Below are positions 48,999 to 58,582 of a stretch of DNA of 64,000 nt, one piece after another (within the stretch, counting starts at the first letter, position 1; every line of letters starts with the position of its first letter). The position numbers and the translations under genes are program-made. The stretch spans positions 1 to 64,000 of the forward strand of contig JBAOHD010000019.1 of NCBI GenBank assembly GCA_037046615.1, written 5' to 3'. The notes under the pieces are model-generated. The model was not told the origin of the DNA and made no database searches. It saw only the letters and a list, made by a program, of their open reading frames with translations. Origin of the DNA: Phosphoribacter sp037046615 (GTDB lineage: Bacteria; Actinomycetota; Actinomycetes; Actinomycetales; Dermatophilaceae).

Positions 48999-49775
48999 TC
49001 AGGCAGCGAGCGCCTCGCGGAGTCGAGCCAAGACCTTGCGCAGCAGCCGGGAGACTTGAATCTGGCTGACCCCCAGTCGCTCGGCAATCTCGGTCTGGGT
49101 CAATTCCTCGTCGAACCGCAGCCGCAGCAAGAGCCTCGTCTTGGGGTCGAGGTCGGCAAGGTGGCGCTCCAGCGTCAGAGACCACTCAAGTGCCTCCAGG
49201 TCCGGATCGGCAGCCCCGAGCGTGTCGGCGAGCGAGTATGCCGTGCCGGCGCCTCGCGCCGCGTCGATCGAACTCGTCCACCGCGCCTCACCGGCCCGCC
49301 GGGCGGCGCGGACCTCGTCGGCGGTGACGTTCAGGGCCCGCGCGAAATCCTCCGCCGACGGCTCGCAACCCAAGGCTTGGATGAGCGCTGGCTCGATCGA
49401 CACAATCCGGAGTCGCAGCTCCTCGAGCGGCCTGGTCGCCCGGATGGGAGAGGTCCGATCACGCAAGTGCTTGAGCACTTCACCGCGCACAGTGGGGGCA
49501 GCAAACGCGCCAAACGGCACGCAAAGCTCGGGATCAAACCTCGCCGCAGCCTTGACGAGCCCCAGCGAGGCGACCTGGACGAGGTCGGCATACTCACAGC
49601 CCAATCGGGCGTAGCGCGAGGCGATCTGATGCGCCAGCGGAAGGTTGAGTTGGACGGCGTCGTTGAGGGCTTCCTGCCGGCCGCTGCTCGGCCCGTCACA
49701 GGCGCGGACGAAAGCGGCAGCGGTCAGCGCATCGCGCTGAAGATCGCTGGGGGACGGTTCGAACTGGGCGCGCAT
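48999..49775 (-). CDS. RNA polymerase sigma factor, SigB/SigF type
   Basis: A 258-residue sigma-70 group 3 factor. Region 2 includes ARLGCEYADLVQVASLGLVK and FGAFAAPTVRGEVLKHLRD; region 3 contains EPSAEDFARALNVTADEV; region 4 is LTQTEIAERLGVSQIQVSRL. These factors direct general stress or sporulation-type regulons and are usually held by an anti-sigma factor, but none is adjacent. ATG at 49775 is chosen; GTG 12 bases upstream is possible. Divergent from a GAF-ANTAR gene, with a SigF-like promoter in between. Confidence 0.88.
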   Translation of the reverse strand: MRAQFEPSPSDLQRDALTAAAFVRACDGPSSGRQEALNDAVQLNLPLAHQIASRYARLGCEYADLVQVASLGLVKAAARFDPELCVPFGAFAAPTVRGEVLKHLRDRTSPIRATRPLEELRLRIVSIEPALIQALGCEPSAEDFARALNVTADEVRAARRAGEARWTSSIDAARGAGTAYSLADTLGAADPDLEALEWSLTLERHLADLDPKTRLLLRLRFDEELTQTEIAERLGVSQIQVSRLLRKVLARLREALAA

Positions 49776-49897
49776 CGACGGCTCCGCTACGGACGAGCGA
49801 GTCGGCGCACTTCTGGACCGTATGCGAAGAATAACCCCAACACGGCCGTCACGGGAGCAGCCGTGAACGGCGGGTGTCAACGGCTCCGGTCTACGGT

Positions 49898-49923
49898 GTT
49901 TATGGGGCGTATCGTGGGGGTAT
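49898..49923 (+). promoter_or_regulatory. SigF-like promoter GTTT-N16-GGGTAT
   Basis: GTTT at 49898-49901 and GGGTAT at 49918-49923 match the -35 and -10 elements known for actinobacterial SigB/SigF promoters (GTTT, about 16-17 bases, GGGTAT). It points toward the GAF-ANTAR gene and lies 120 bases from the divergent sigma gene. Confidence 0.6.
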
Positions 49924-50038
49924 TAGGGAGGCGCACGCGGGCCTGAGCCCGGTGACACGGCATACGCCTGGACGTCGCAACCGCTGACAGCCAGCCGTCC
50001 ATCCCCGACAACCCATGAGCGACAGCCGAGAGGCAACG

Positions 50039-50875
50039 ATGCACGATTCTCCGACGACCGCCACGGGCGTCTCCAGCGCGCCGATCCCGCGGGAGGCCGC
50101 CGATCTTTTCGCGAGCTTGGCCGAACATCTCTATCGCGCGGACGCCGACCTCGACGTGTATGCCGCGGTGACCGCGGCTGCCGTGCGGCTCGTCGCGGGC
50201 TGCGATCGCGCCTGCATCATGCTCGTGGACAAAGGAGACCTCGTCACGGTCGGTGCAACTGACGAAATCGCCTGGGTCATCGACCAATTGGAGAAGGCTG
50301 CGGATGAGGGCCCGTGCATCGACGCCATCGACGAGGAAGCCTTCCAAGCCGACCCTGATATCGCTACCGATTGCCAGTGGCCCAAGCTCGCAGCCATGGT
50401 CCTCGAGCGCACCCCCGTGCGAGGGATGATCGGCTATCGGCTGCTCATCGACGGACGCAAGGCTGGTGCGCTCAACCTCTTCTCCGACACGCCCCACGCC
50501 TTGACGTCCGCCTCGGCTGACCAGGGCGCGGTCATCGCGTCCTTTGCCTCGGTCGCCATGATGACGTTGTCGGCCCGGCGTGAGGCCCGCGAGCTGCGGG
50601 AAGGGTTGGCGAGCAACCGCGAGATCGGCAAGGCGGTGGGTTTGCTCATGGCTGCTCACAAAGTGTCCTCCGAAGAGGCGTTCGCACTCCTGCGCAAGAC
50701 GTCGCAGGATCTCAACCTCAAACTTGCCGCGGTCGCCGATCTTGTGGTGTCGGGGCGGGATGGACAGCTCAAACCGCGGACCCTGCTGGAGTCAGATCCG
50801 CGACTGGATCAGCCGGCCGAAGGAGCACGAGGGACCGACGGGACCGCCCCGATGGTTGGCGGCGGCTCCGACTGA
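50039..50875 (+). CDS. GAF and ANTAR domain RNA-binding regulator
   Basis: A 278-residue protein. A GAF sensor domain occupies residues about 25-175 (DVYAAVTAAAVRLVAGCDRA to GRKAGALNLFSD). An ANTAR domain follows: SNREIGKAVGLLMAAHKVSS and EEAFALLRKTSQDLN, a helical module that binds paired hairpins in mRNA leaders and prevents termination. ATG at 50039 follows GAGAGG; ATG at 50015 is in frame. The SigF-like promoter upstream and the divergent sigma gene suggest stress control. Confidence 0.9.
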   Translation: MHDSPTTATGVSSAPIPREAADLFASLAEHLYRADADLDVYAAVTAAAVRLVAGCDRACIMLVDKGDLVTVGATDEIAWVIDQLEKAADEGPCIDAIDEEAFQADPDIATDCQWPKLAAMVLERTPVRGMIGYRLLIDGRKAGALNLFSDTPHALTSASADQGAVIASFASVAMMTLSARREARELREGLASNREIGKAVGLLMAAHKVSSEEAFALLRKTSQDLNLKLAAVADLVVSGRDGQLKPRTLLESDPRLDQPAEGARGTDGTAPMVGGGSD

Positions 50876-50923
50876 CCCACCGAGGACCACGGGTCGTGGC
50901 TGCCCCAACATCAAACGCAGGCC

Positions 50924-51550
50924 CTAGCCGCGGTCGATGCCGAGCGTCGAGATGAGATCTTCGTGCAGGTGCATCCACACGGTGTGGCAGGAATCGAGCC
51001 CGACCCCATCCACCCAGCTGTGCTCCCCGCGTTCGACGCGCCCGAGCGCGTGCCGGTAGCGGGCGGCATACCCATCGAAGCGCGCTAGCGCGTCGGCCAG
51101 CGGTTCCATGAGGTCGATGAGCCGCGCGCCGAGGTGGCCGAGCGTGCCGAGCACCCGCTCGTCCCAGCGCCAGTCGGAGTGGTCGTTGGCGGCGAGCTTG
51201 TCCCACGGCTGCGGGCGCAACTGCCAGTCGGTCATGGCGGTGAGGAAACGCGAGTTGAGGGGCAGGAAGCGCGCGTGCGTCTCCTCCGTCAGAGGCCGTA
51301 TGCCGTGTGCGTCGAGTTCCGCGGCAAGGGCGGCCTCGTCTGTGGTGCGACCCGCATCGGTGACTGCCCAGCCAGTGGTGCCCGCGAAGCTGTGCCGGCT
51401 GATCCATCCGCGGGCTTGTGCGTCAAGCAGGAGTTCCTCGACGAGGGCGGGCGCGAGCCGCAGCCGCATCGCGAGCACCTCGGTGTCGAGGAAGCCCGCG
51501 ACGCGCACCCCGTGAAGGACGAGGAGTTCTGGCGGCGAGGGATGACCCAT
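50924..51550 (-). CDS. Conserved hypothetical protein with winged-helix N-terminus
   Basis: A 208-residue protein. Residues about 8-70 look like a winged helix (ELLVLHGVRVAGFLDTEVLA, LVEELLLDAQARGWISRH, GWAVTDAGR). The rest is helical with many conserved Trp/His/Asp (WQLRPQPWDKLAANDHSDWR). The function is unknown; a transcriptional regulator is plausible. It precedes mobA on the minus strand by gene order but with 90 bases between. Confidence 0.7.
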   Translation of the reverse strand: MGHPSPPELLVLHGVRVAGFLDTEVLAMRLRLAPALVEELLLDAQARGWISRHSFAGTTGWAVTDAGRTTDEAALAAELDAHGIRPLTEETHARFLPLNSRFLTAMTDWQLRPQPWDKLAANDHSDWRWDERVLGTLGHLGARLIDLMEPLADALARFDGYAARYRHALGRVERGEHSWVDGVGLDSCHTVWMHLHEDLISTLGIDRG

Positions 51551-51640
51551 GGCCGACCCTAACCCGCACGCTCAGCCTACGAGGCGCGGGTCCACGATGA
51601 ATCCCTGCTTCACGCAGCCGGCTACCGATCGCGCGGCCGC

Positions 51641-52234
51641 TCAGGGCTGGAGCCACCGAGCAGCGTCCTGCCAGGTGTCCACGTCGGCGGTCACCGAGGC
51701 TGGGGCCGCGATCTCCTCGAGGTCCAGGTGAGAGAAGAGCCTTCCCATCGGGGCTCCTGTGGGATCGCCTAGCTCGTGGGCCGCTCGCTCCAATGGCTCG
51801 GTCCGCACGATCGAGAAGAGCCACTGCCGCCGCCCAGACTCGTCGGTCAAGCACCACCCATCCCGCCCTCCTGACCTCTCGGCTCCCGAGGCTGTCTCGA
51901 CGGCATCCAGCAACAGTGGGACCCCCTCCCGCACACCCGGGAGGTCGCACGCGAGCACCACGCACCACGCTGGCGCGGAGCCCGTGCTGAGGACGGCAGC
52001 AAGGCCGGCCACGACAGCGGCGGCCGGACCGGCATACCGAGGCTCTTCCTGAGTGAGGATGACGTCGTCAGGGACAGGCGCTTCCCCGACGACCACCCGG
52101 GTCCGCGCCGCGCGCACCGCATCAAGGACGACCTCAAGCAGTGGCTCCCCACCGGACCGAAGCGTCGCCTTGCTGGTGCCACCGAGCCGACTGCTCCGGC
52201 CTCCGGCGAGGATGATCGCGGCGTAATCCGTCAC
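51641..52234 (-). CDS. MobA-like nucleotidyltransferase
   Basis: A 197-residue GT-A-fold nucleotidyltransferase: AAIILAGGRSSRLGGTSKAT (LAGGxSxRxGxxK signature), EEPRYAGPAAAVVAGLAA (GP loop) and VVLACDLPGV (catalytic Asp). MobA attaches GMP to molybdopterin in cofactor synthesis; related MocA uses CTP. GTG at 52234 overlaps the multicopper oxidase stop, so it is translated from the same transcript. No other molybdenum genes are nearby. Confidence 0.85.
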   Translation of the reverse strand: MTDYAAIILAGGRSSRLGGTSKATLRSGGEPLLEVVLDAVRAARTRVVVGEAPVPDDVILTQEEPRYAGPAAAVVAGLAAVLSTGSAPAWCVVLACDLPGVREGVPLLLDAVETASGAERSGGRDGWCLTDESGRRQWLFSIVRTEPLERAAHELGDPTGAPMGRLFSHLDLEEIAAPASVTADVDTWQDAARWLQP

Positions 52235-53772
52235 GCGCGGTAAGCCAACTCGATCATCATGCCCGCTTCGCCGTGATACGCGTTGTGGCAGTGGGCCATC
52301 CACGAGCCGCGGTTGTCGGCCACGAAGTCGAGGTCGACCGTCTCCATGTGCCGCACGAGCAGAGTGTCCTTGCGCAGCCCGGTCGTCGCGAGGGCGAAGG
52401 TGTGCCCATGCAGATGGAATGGGTGGGCCATCATCGACTGGTTCGAGACTCGCAAGCGCACCCGCTGCCCGGCGGTCACCATCAGGGGCGCGTTCTTGCC
52501 GTATGCCGCCCCGTTGATCGTCCACGCGTAGTTGCCCATCCCGCCGCCGAGCACCACCGGCAGCACGACGTCGGGGGTCGCGGAGTCCAGTCGCACGCTA
52601 TCGGCCGGCAGGACCTCGGCGTGGGTGGCGATCGGGCCGGCGAGTTCGGCGACCGGAGCGCCGGGTGCCGGCGGGTCACCGGACCCGGTCCGGACGAGGG
52701 CTCGCGCGTGGGTCGCCTCCTTGCCGAACGGGGCTGCCACGAGGGGGAACACCCCGTCGCCGAGAGTGACGACGACGTCGTAGCGTTCGCCCATCCCGAG
52801 GTAGAGGGCCGTGCACTCGCGGGGCTGGACGGGGAAGCCGTCGCTGTGAGTGACCGTGAGGCGATGCTCACCGAGCGCCACGGCGAAGATCGTGTCGGCG
52901 GAGGCGTTGACGAGGCGGATCCGCACCCGCTGACCAGGTTTGGCGGTGAACGTCTCGGGGGAGGCGGCGACCCGGCCGTTGACGAGGTAGTGCGGGTAGG
53001 TGACGTCACCGCCAGGCCCCCAGGGCGGGTTGCCCATCGCGCCCATCCCCATGCCGTGACCTGCGTGACCGCCTGCGCCAGAGACGAGTTCGGCCAGGAT
53101 CTCGTCAGGGTTCTTGCTCACGCCGTCGGTCCAGTCGTCGAGGACGACGACCCACTCGGCGTCGTAGCCACCCGGCTCCCGCGGGTCATCGATGACGAGC
53201 GTGCCGTAGAGGCCACGGTCGATCTGGACGCCGACGTGCGAGTGAAAGAAGTAGGTGCCCGGGTCGGGCGGGACGAAGTCGTAGCGGTAGGTCGCCCCCG
53301 GCGCGATGGGAGCCTGCGTCAAGCCGGGCACTCCGTCAGCTTCATTGCGCAGTCGTATGCCGTGCCAGTGCACCGTCGTCGGCGCGGGGAGTCTGTTGTC
53401 AACGGTGATGCGCACCAAGTCGCCGGCGGTCGCGCGGATCACCGGCCCGGGCGCGGCGCTGCCGTAGGCCCACGTCGCGGCCCGGACGCCACCCAGGTCG
53501 ACGGTCGCGGGCGCCGGTGTGAGCGTGGCGGCGACGACACGTTGGCCGGGGGTGGGTTCGAGGGGAGTGGGCGGGGCGAAGGCGCGCCCGAGGTCGTGCA
53601 CGCCCATGTCGGCGCTGGTCGCGCCGGAGGTGCTTGGCGATCCGGCCGTCGCGCCCCCATGCATGCTGTGATCGCCGCTGGTGCAGCCGGCGAGGAGGCC
53701 AGCCGCCCCGAGCCCGATCCCCGACAGGATGGTGCGCCGACTGAGGGTCCGGCGTCCGAGCGGGGTCTGCAT
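52231..53772 (-). CDS. Secreted multicopper oxidase
   Basis: A 513-residue protein with a twin-Arg-like leader (RRTLSRRTILSGIGLGAAGL) and possible lipobox LLAGC. Cu ligand motifs are in order: VHWHGI, YFFHSHVGVQ, HPFHLHGHTF and HCHNAYHGEAGMM, giving type 1, 2 and 3 copper sites. Two to three cupredoxin domains are present. Laccase-like oxidases of this kind oxidise Cu(I) or phenols in the periplasm or outside the membrane. A palindrome 64-99 bases upstream is shared with copZ-copA, so a copper-resistance role is inferred. ATG at 53772 gives the leader. Confidence 0.92.
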   Translation of the reverse strand: MQTPLGRRTLSRRTILSGIGLGAAGLLAGCTSGDHSMHGGATAGSPSTSGATSADMGVHDLGRAFAPPTPLEPTPGQRVVAATLTPAPATVDLGGVRAATWAYGSAAPGPVIRATAGDLVRITVDNRLPAPTTVHWHGIRLRNEADGVPGLTQAPIAPGATYRYDFVPPDPGTYFFHSHVGVQIDRGLYGTLVIDDPREPGGYDAEWVVVLDDWTDGVSKNPDEILAELVSGAGGHAGHGMGMGAMGNPPWGPGGDVTYPHYLVNGRVAASPETFTAKPGQRVRIRLVNASADTIFAVALGEHRLTVTHSDGFPVQPRECTALYLGMGERYDVVVTLGDGVFPLVAAPFGKEATHARALVRTGSGDPPAPGAPVAELAGPIATHAEVLPADSVRLDSATPDVVLPVVLGGGMGNYAWTINGAAYGKNAPLMVTAGQRVRLRVSNQSMMAHPFHLHGHTFALATTGLRKDTLLVRHMETVDLDFVADNRGSWMAHCHNAYHGEAGMMIELAYRA

Positions 53773-53835
53773 CTGCCGACGGTAACTCCTCAACCTATGG
53801 CCTAGGTCCGGCCCGCTAGATCGAGTCCTCAAACT

Positions 53836-53871
53836 GCAGCAAAACCCACGCTAGGACGTGGCTTTCGTTTC
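53836..53871. promoter_or_regulatory. Palindromic site upstream of multicopper oxidase
   Basis: Arms 53836-53850 and 53857-53871 surround a 6-base spacer CTAGGA. In the orientation of the oxidase gene the first arm is GAAACGAAAGCCACG, identical over 15 bases to the first arm of the copy at 55018-55053 upstream of copZ. A shared copper-responsive operator is the simplest reading; the copies also flank the AbiEi-like gene. Confidence 0.65.
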
Positions 53872-53930
53872 GCCGTGCAGATGCGCCCGACCGTCCGGTG
53901 CCTGGCAATGCCGGATCCGGTCGAGCCGAA

Positions 53931-54926
53931 TCAACTCGCTGACGATTGACGTCGCTCGGCTGCGCAGCTCGCACCGCACCGACGGAGCCGACCACTCCAG
54001 CCCCGCGATTGCAGGGCGAGGGCGACCTCCGCCGCGCTCTCACACGCGCCGCTCGTGCAGTCCCTCCACCCGAAGCGAAGGAGGAGCCAGCCGTGTCGCG
54101 CAGCAGTGTTGCTCTTGTGTCGATCAGCGACCAGGACAGCGCCACGGTGGAAGAGGGCGCCGTCGAGTTCGGCCACGACTCGGTATTCGGTGAACGCCCG
54201 GTCAAACCGACGTCGGTCACCGGATTGCCCCAGCGCTGCGACCAGCCACTGTCCGACGCCGAGGGGGAGGCCATGACGCCGGAGGACGTCGTTGACGAAG
54301 CGACGTTCGAGCGGGCTCTCGACACCATCGGCGGCCTCGGTCAGCAGATCGTGCACCAACCGTCGGTGGCGCAGGCGGTGTCGACCCTCGGCCTCTGCCC
54401 GCAATCGGGCGACCGTGGTCTTGCGCTCCCGGAGTGCCCTGGCCAGGAGGGCGCACACGTCATCGGGGTGACCGTCGGCCAGGAGATCGACAACGGTGGT
54501 TTCGTATGCCGTCCGCCGTGGCCACAGCTCGATGATCCGTGAGGCGTCTGAGTGCTTCACGAGCACGCCAAGGTAAGGGCGCGGTCGTCGCCAACTCGAC
54601 ACCAGCACATGGATGGGCTCAGGTGACGGCTCGTGCCGTCCCCTCCAGGTTGGCATGGGGAGGAGTCCGTGGATCACCGCTGCGGACGGCCCGCGCAGCG
54701 CGGCATCTGGTCCACAGGCGAGGAGCGCCGCTCCGGCCCTGGTCAGCCAATCGACGGCACCTGCGTGCATCACGAGGACCCCGCGATGCAGCCGTTGCCA
54801 CTTGGCCGATGTGACCGCCCACTCGACTGCCCGCGCCGTCATCCCGAGGCCACCCAGCTCGACTGGCCTGACCGCCTCGGATGTCGTGACGAGCCCGATC
54901 TCGCGCGGGTGGGATGGCCACTGCAT
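53931..54926 (-). CDS. AbiEi-like antitoxin/DUF559 nuclease-fold fusion
   Basis: A 331-residue protein. The N-terminal half resembles AbiEi-type winged-helix antitoxins (LGMTARAVEWAVTSAKWQRL, HRGVLVMHAG). The C-terminal 110 residues have the DUF559/Vsr-like pattern: ESPLERRFVNDVL, a Leu-Pro turn, YRVVAELDGALFH and a final helix. Such proteins are common singly in actinomycetes without an AbiEii toxin. Function is unproven. It sits between the two copper transcription units and is divergent from copZ. Confidence 0.75.
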   Translation of the reverse strand: MQWPSHPREIGLVTTSEAVRPVELGGLGMTARAVEWAVTSAKWQRLHRGVLVMHAGAVDWLTRAGAALLACGPDAALRGPSAAVIHGLLPMPTWRGRHEPSPEPIHVLVSSWRRPRPYLGVLVKHSDASRIIELWPRRTAYETTVVDLLADGHPDDVCALLARALRERKTTVARLRAEAEGRHRLRHRRLVHDLLTEAADGVESPLERRFVNDVLRRHGLPLGVGQWLVAALGQSGDRRRFDRAFTEYRVVAELDGALFHRGAVLVADRHKSNTAARHGWLLLRFGWRDCTSGACESAAEVALALQSRGWSGRLRRCGASCAAERRQSSAS

Positions 54927-55017
54927 GACGACAGCATGCCGATGTGCTCGCTCACCGACACCGCGTCATCCACAGACCCGCTGAGCTGGCTGAACGGCTG
55001 GGGAGCCTGTTCAATCT

Positions 55018-55053
55018 GAAACGAAAGCCACGCTGGGACGTAGTTTTCGTTTC
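55018..55053. promoter_or_regulatory. Palindromic site upstream of copZ-copA
   Basis: Arms GAAACGAAAGCCACG (55018-55032) and CGTAGTTTTCGTTTC (55039-55053) are complementary except at two positions, with spacer CTGGGA. It ends 58 bases before the copZ ATG and matches the site upstream of the multicopper oxidase. Confidence 0.65.
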
Positions 55054-55111
55054 ATCAAGCGGCGCGGCATACCATGAGGGTTCTCGCTCGACCGCTCCCT
55101 GGAGGTAGCCC

Positions 55112-55337
55112 ATGAGCACCCAGACGTTCCAGGTCGACGGCCTCACGTGCGGTCACTGCGTGGGGCACGTCACCACCGAACTCACCGACGCTCGACGGCG
55201 TCGACAATGTCACCGTCGATCTCGTGGCTGGTGGCACCTCGACGGTCCACGTCGACCTCGCTGGCGACCAGGCCCTCACCGACGAGCAGATCGTCGCGGC
55301 TCTCGACGAGGCAGGCAGCTACACGCTGGTCCAATGA
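55112..55337 (+). CDS. copZ: CopZ-type copper chaperone (frameshifted)
   Basis: A heavy-metal-associated domain of about 74 residues: MSTQTFQVDGLTCGHCVGHV carries the CxxC copper site (TCGHC), and after a frame change near 55190 the sequence continues VDNVTVDLVAGGTSTVHVDL to the stop. CopZ carries Cu(I) to the exporter or regulator. The stop overlaps the copA start (ATGA at 55334-55337). Confidence 0.88.
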
Positions 55338-57651
55338 GCGACCAGCAGACCGAGCTCGTCGTCACCGGCATGACCTGTGCCTCCTGCTCGGCGCGGATCG
55401 AAAAGAAGCTCGGCAAGCTCGACGGAGTCACCGCTGCGGTCAATTACGCGACCGGCAAAGCCTTTGTGAGGCACCCGGATTCGATCACGGTCGAGGAGTT
55501 GCTCCGCACCGTCGACGCCAGCGGGTATGCCGCATCGCCGGCTCCCGAGCGCGACTTCGGCGCCGACCGCAGCGGTGAGCCTGATCCGGAAGCCGAGCAC
55601 ACGGCATACGTGCGGCGTCGTCTCATCGTCGCGGTGGCACTCACGGTGCCGGTGGTCGCGATCTCGATGGTCCCCGGGTTGCAGTTTGCCCGCTGGCCGC
55701 GGGTGGTGTTCGCCCTGACCCTGCCGGTGGTGGCGTGGTGTGCGTGGCCGTTCCACCGTGCGGCGGGGGTCAACCTGCGGCACGGCGCGACGACGATGGA
55801 CACGCTCGTCTCCGGCGGGGTCCTCGCGGCATTCGCGTGGTCGGTGTGGATGCTCGGCACGCACGGCGACCACGGGCACTACTACTTCGAGACGGCCGCG
55901 GCGATCACGACCTTCCTCCTCGCCGGGCGGTATGCCGAGGCGCGCGCCAAACGTCGCTCCGGAGCTGCGCTGCGCGCCCTGATCGACCTCGGCGCCAAGG
56001 ATGTCGCGGTGCTCCGCTCTGGGGCTGAGATCCGCGTCCCGGTGGGTGAACTCCTCGTCGGTGACGAATTCGTGGTCCGGCCCGGGGAGAAGGTCGCGAC
56101 CGACGGAGTCGTCGTGGACGGGATCTCGGCGGTGGACGCCTCGCTGCTCACCGGCGAGTCGGTGCCCGTCGACGTCGGGCCGGGAGACGCCGTGACCGGC
56201 GCGACGGTCAACACGTCGGGCACGATTGGTCGTGCGGGTCACGCGCGTCGGCGCCGACACGCAGATCGCGCAGATCGCGCAGCTTGTCGAGTCGGCGCAG
56301 TCGGGCAAGGCAGAGGTCCAGCGCCTCGCCGACCGGGTGTCGGGCGTCTTCGTGCCCGTCGTCATCGTCATCGCTCTCGTGACACTCGCAGCGTGGCTGG
56401 TCACGGGCCACTCGGCCGAGCAGGCCTTCACCGCGGCGGTCGCGGTGCTCGTCATCGCCTGCCCGTGCGCGCTCGGACTCGCGACCCCGACCGCGCTGCT
56501 CGTGGGCACCGGTCGCGGCGCCCAACTGGGGATCCTCATCAAGGGGCCCGAAGTCCTCGAGTCGACCCGCCGCGTCGACACCGTCGTGCTCGACAAGACA
56601 GGCACGGTCACCACCGGGCGGATGTCGGTCGCCGGGGTGTATGCCGCCCCCGGCACCTCTCCGGACCTGGTTCTCGCCCGCGCAGCTGCTGTCGAGCAAG
56701 GGTCGGAGCATCCGATTGCCAGGGCCGTCGTCGCCGCTGCCGCTGCCGATGGCGTCGGCGATCGCGCCCGCGACGACATCGGCGACACCCTCCGCGATGA
56801 GTCTGCCGGGGCGCCGGTTGCCTTGTCTGTGAGGGGCTTCCGCAACCACGAGGGCCGTGGGGTCACCGCCGAGGTCAGCGCACCGGATCAGGCGGTCGGG
56901 GCGAAATCGAGGCCGAGGTCGACGACCGAGACCGTGGCTGACGTCGGGGTCGAGGTCGCCGTCGGGCGACTGGCGTGGCTGCGTGAGCGCGGTTGTCCCG
57001 AGCCTCACGACGGGCTGACCGCCGCCGCAGACGCCGCGATGGCCGACGGGCGCACCTGCGTCTGGGTCGCGTGGGGCGGCACCGTCCAGGGCCTGGTCAC
57101 CGTCTCCGACACGATCAAACTGACGTCCACGCAGGCGATTGCGGGCTTCGCCCGGTTGGGCCTGCGCCCCATCCTCCTCACCGGCGACAACGCCGCCGCC
57201 GCCCGCGCGGTGGCGAGCATGACCGGCATACCCGCCGATGCCGTGATCGCTGACGTCCTCCCGGCCGACAAGGTTGCCGCGGTCGTCGCCCTCCAGGAGC
57301 AGGGCGCGGTCGTCGCGATGGTCGGTGACGGGGTCAACGACGCCGCCGCCCTCGCCCAGGCAGACCTCGGGCATCGCGATGGGCACGGGCAGCGACGTGG
57401 CGATCGAGGCGTCTGATCTGACGCTCGTGCGCGGCGATCTCGTCGCCGCCGTCGACGCGATCCGGCTGGCGCGCGCGACCCTTCGGACGATCAAGGGCAA
57501 CCTCTTCTGGGCCTTCGCCTACAACGTCGCCGCGATCCCGCTCGCGGCCTTCGGGCTGCTCACGCCGATGATCGCCGGCGCAGCGATGGCCTTCTCGTCG
57601 GTCTTCGTCGTCACCAATTCACTGCGGTTGCGCGGCTTCCAGCCCAGTTGA
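55334..57651 (+). CDS. copA: Copper-exporting P1B-type ATPase (frameshifted)
   Basis: About 770 residues joined. An N-terminal metal-binding domain has GMTCASCSARIEK. P-type hallmarks follow: TGES (LLTGESVPV), the CPC membrane site IACPCALGLATPTALL, phosphorylation motif VLDKTGTVTTG, SEHP, ILLTGDN and VGDGVNDAAAL. Two frame changes occur near 56226 and 57366. It pumps Cu(I) out using ATP. The CPC form and the copZ partner support copper or silver specificity. Consensus errors are more likely than loss of function. Confidence 0.92.
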
Positions 57652-57815
57652 GCCGGGACTCCACCCGCACGAACTGACGCATGGTGGGCCTTCGCGGTCG
57701 TTCGCGGCGGCCGAAGACCCCAAACGCGTCACTGAGTCGTCGACGGAGTCACCCAGCTCCGAAGTCCAGCCGCCAGCCTCCCAATCTCGTCGCCCGCTGG
57801 CTAGGCTCGGTGGGC

Positions 57816-58581
57816 ATGACGACCCCGAGCATTCCCTGCGTCACGGTGGGTCACGGCCCCCACCACGTCTTCGTCCTGCACGGCTGGTTCGGTTCAGCCG
57901 ACGGCTGGGGACTCTTCCCGACCTACCTCGACGGTGAGCAGTTCACCTATCACTTCACCGACAACCGCGGCTACGGCGCCCGGATGGAGGAACGCGGCGA
58001 CTACAGCCTCGACGAGGTGGCCTCCGATGTCCTCGCGCTCGCCGATTCCCTGGGCGTGCAGACGTTCTCGCTGATCGGCCACTCGATGGGCGGCGCTGAG
58101 ATCCTGCGCATCCTCGCCAAGGCCCCCGGTCGCGTCCAGAAGCTTGTCGGCATCACGCCGGTCGGGGCCTCCCCGACGCCGTTCGACGAGGCGGGCCACA
58201 ACCTCTTCTACGGCGCGTCCGAAAACCGCGACTTCCGCTTCGGCATCATCGACTTCACGACGGGCAACCGCAACACCCCCACGTGGGTCAACGCAGTGGT
58301 CGAGCACTCACTGCAGCCACTCCACCACGGAAGGCTTCCACGGCGCCCTCATCGCCTGGGCCGAGCCGGACTTCCTCGCCGAGATCGCCGGTGACGAGCA
58401 CGAGATGCTCGTCATCCCCGGCGAGCACGACCCGGCGCTCGGCGAGGCGACGGTCCGTCAGACCTGGGAGCCACACTTCCCCAACTGCCGCATCGAGGTC
58501 ATGCCCAACGCCGGGCATTACCCCATGTTCGAGACTCCGGTGCAGCTTGCCACGGTGATCGAACGCTTCCTCGCCTCCTGA
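57816..58581 (+). CDS. Alpha/beta hydrolase (frameshifted)
   Basis: About 255 residues. Motifs are VFVLHGWFGSADGW (oxyanion region), nucleophile elbow IGHSMGGAE, LVIPGEHDP (acid) and MPNAGHYPMFE (His). A frame change lies near 58325. The P450 gene starts two bases after its stop, so the two are co-transcribed. The substrate is unknown; the fold includes esterases, epoxide hydrolases and C-C hydrolases. Confidence 0.85.
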
Positions 58582-58582
58582 G

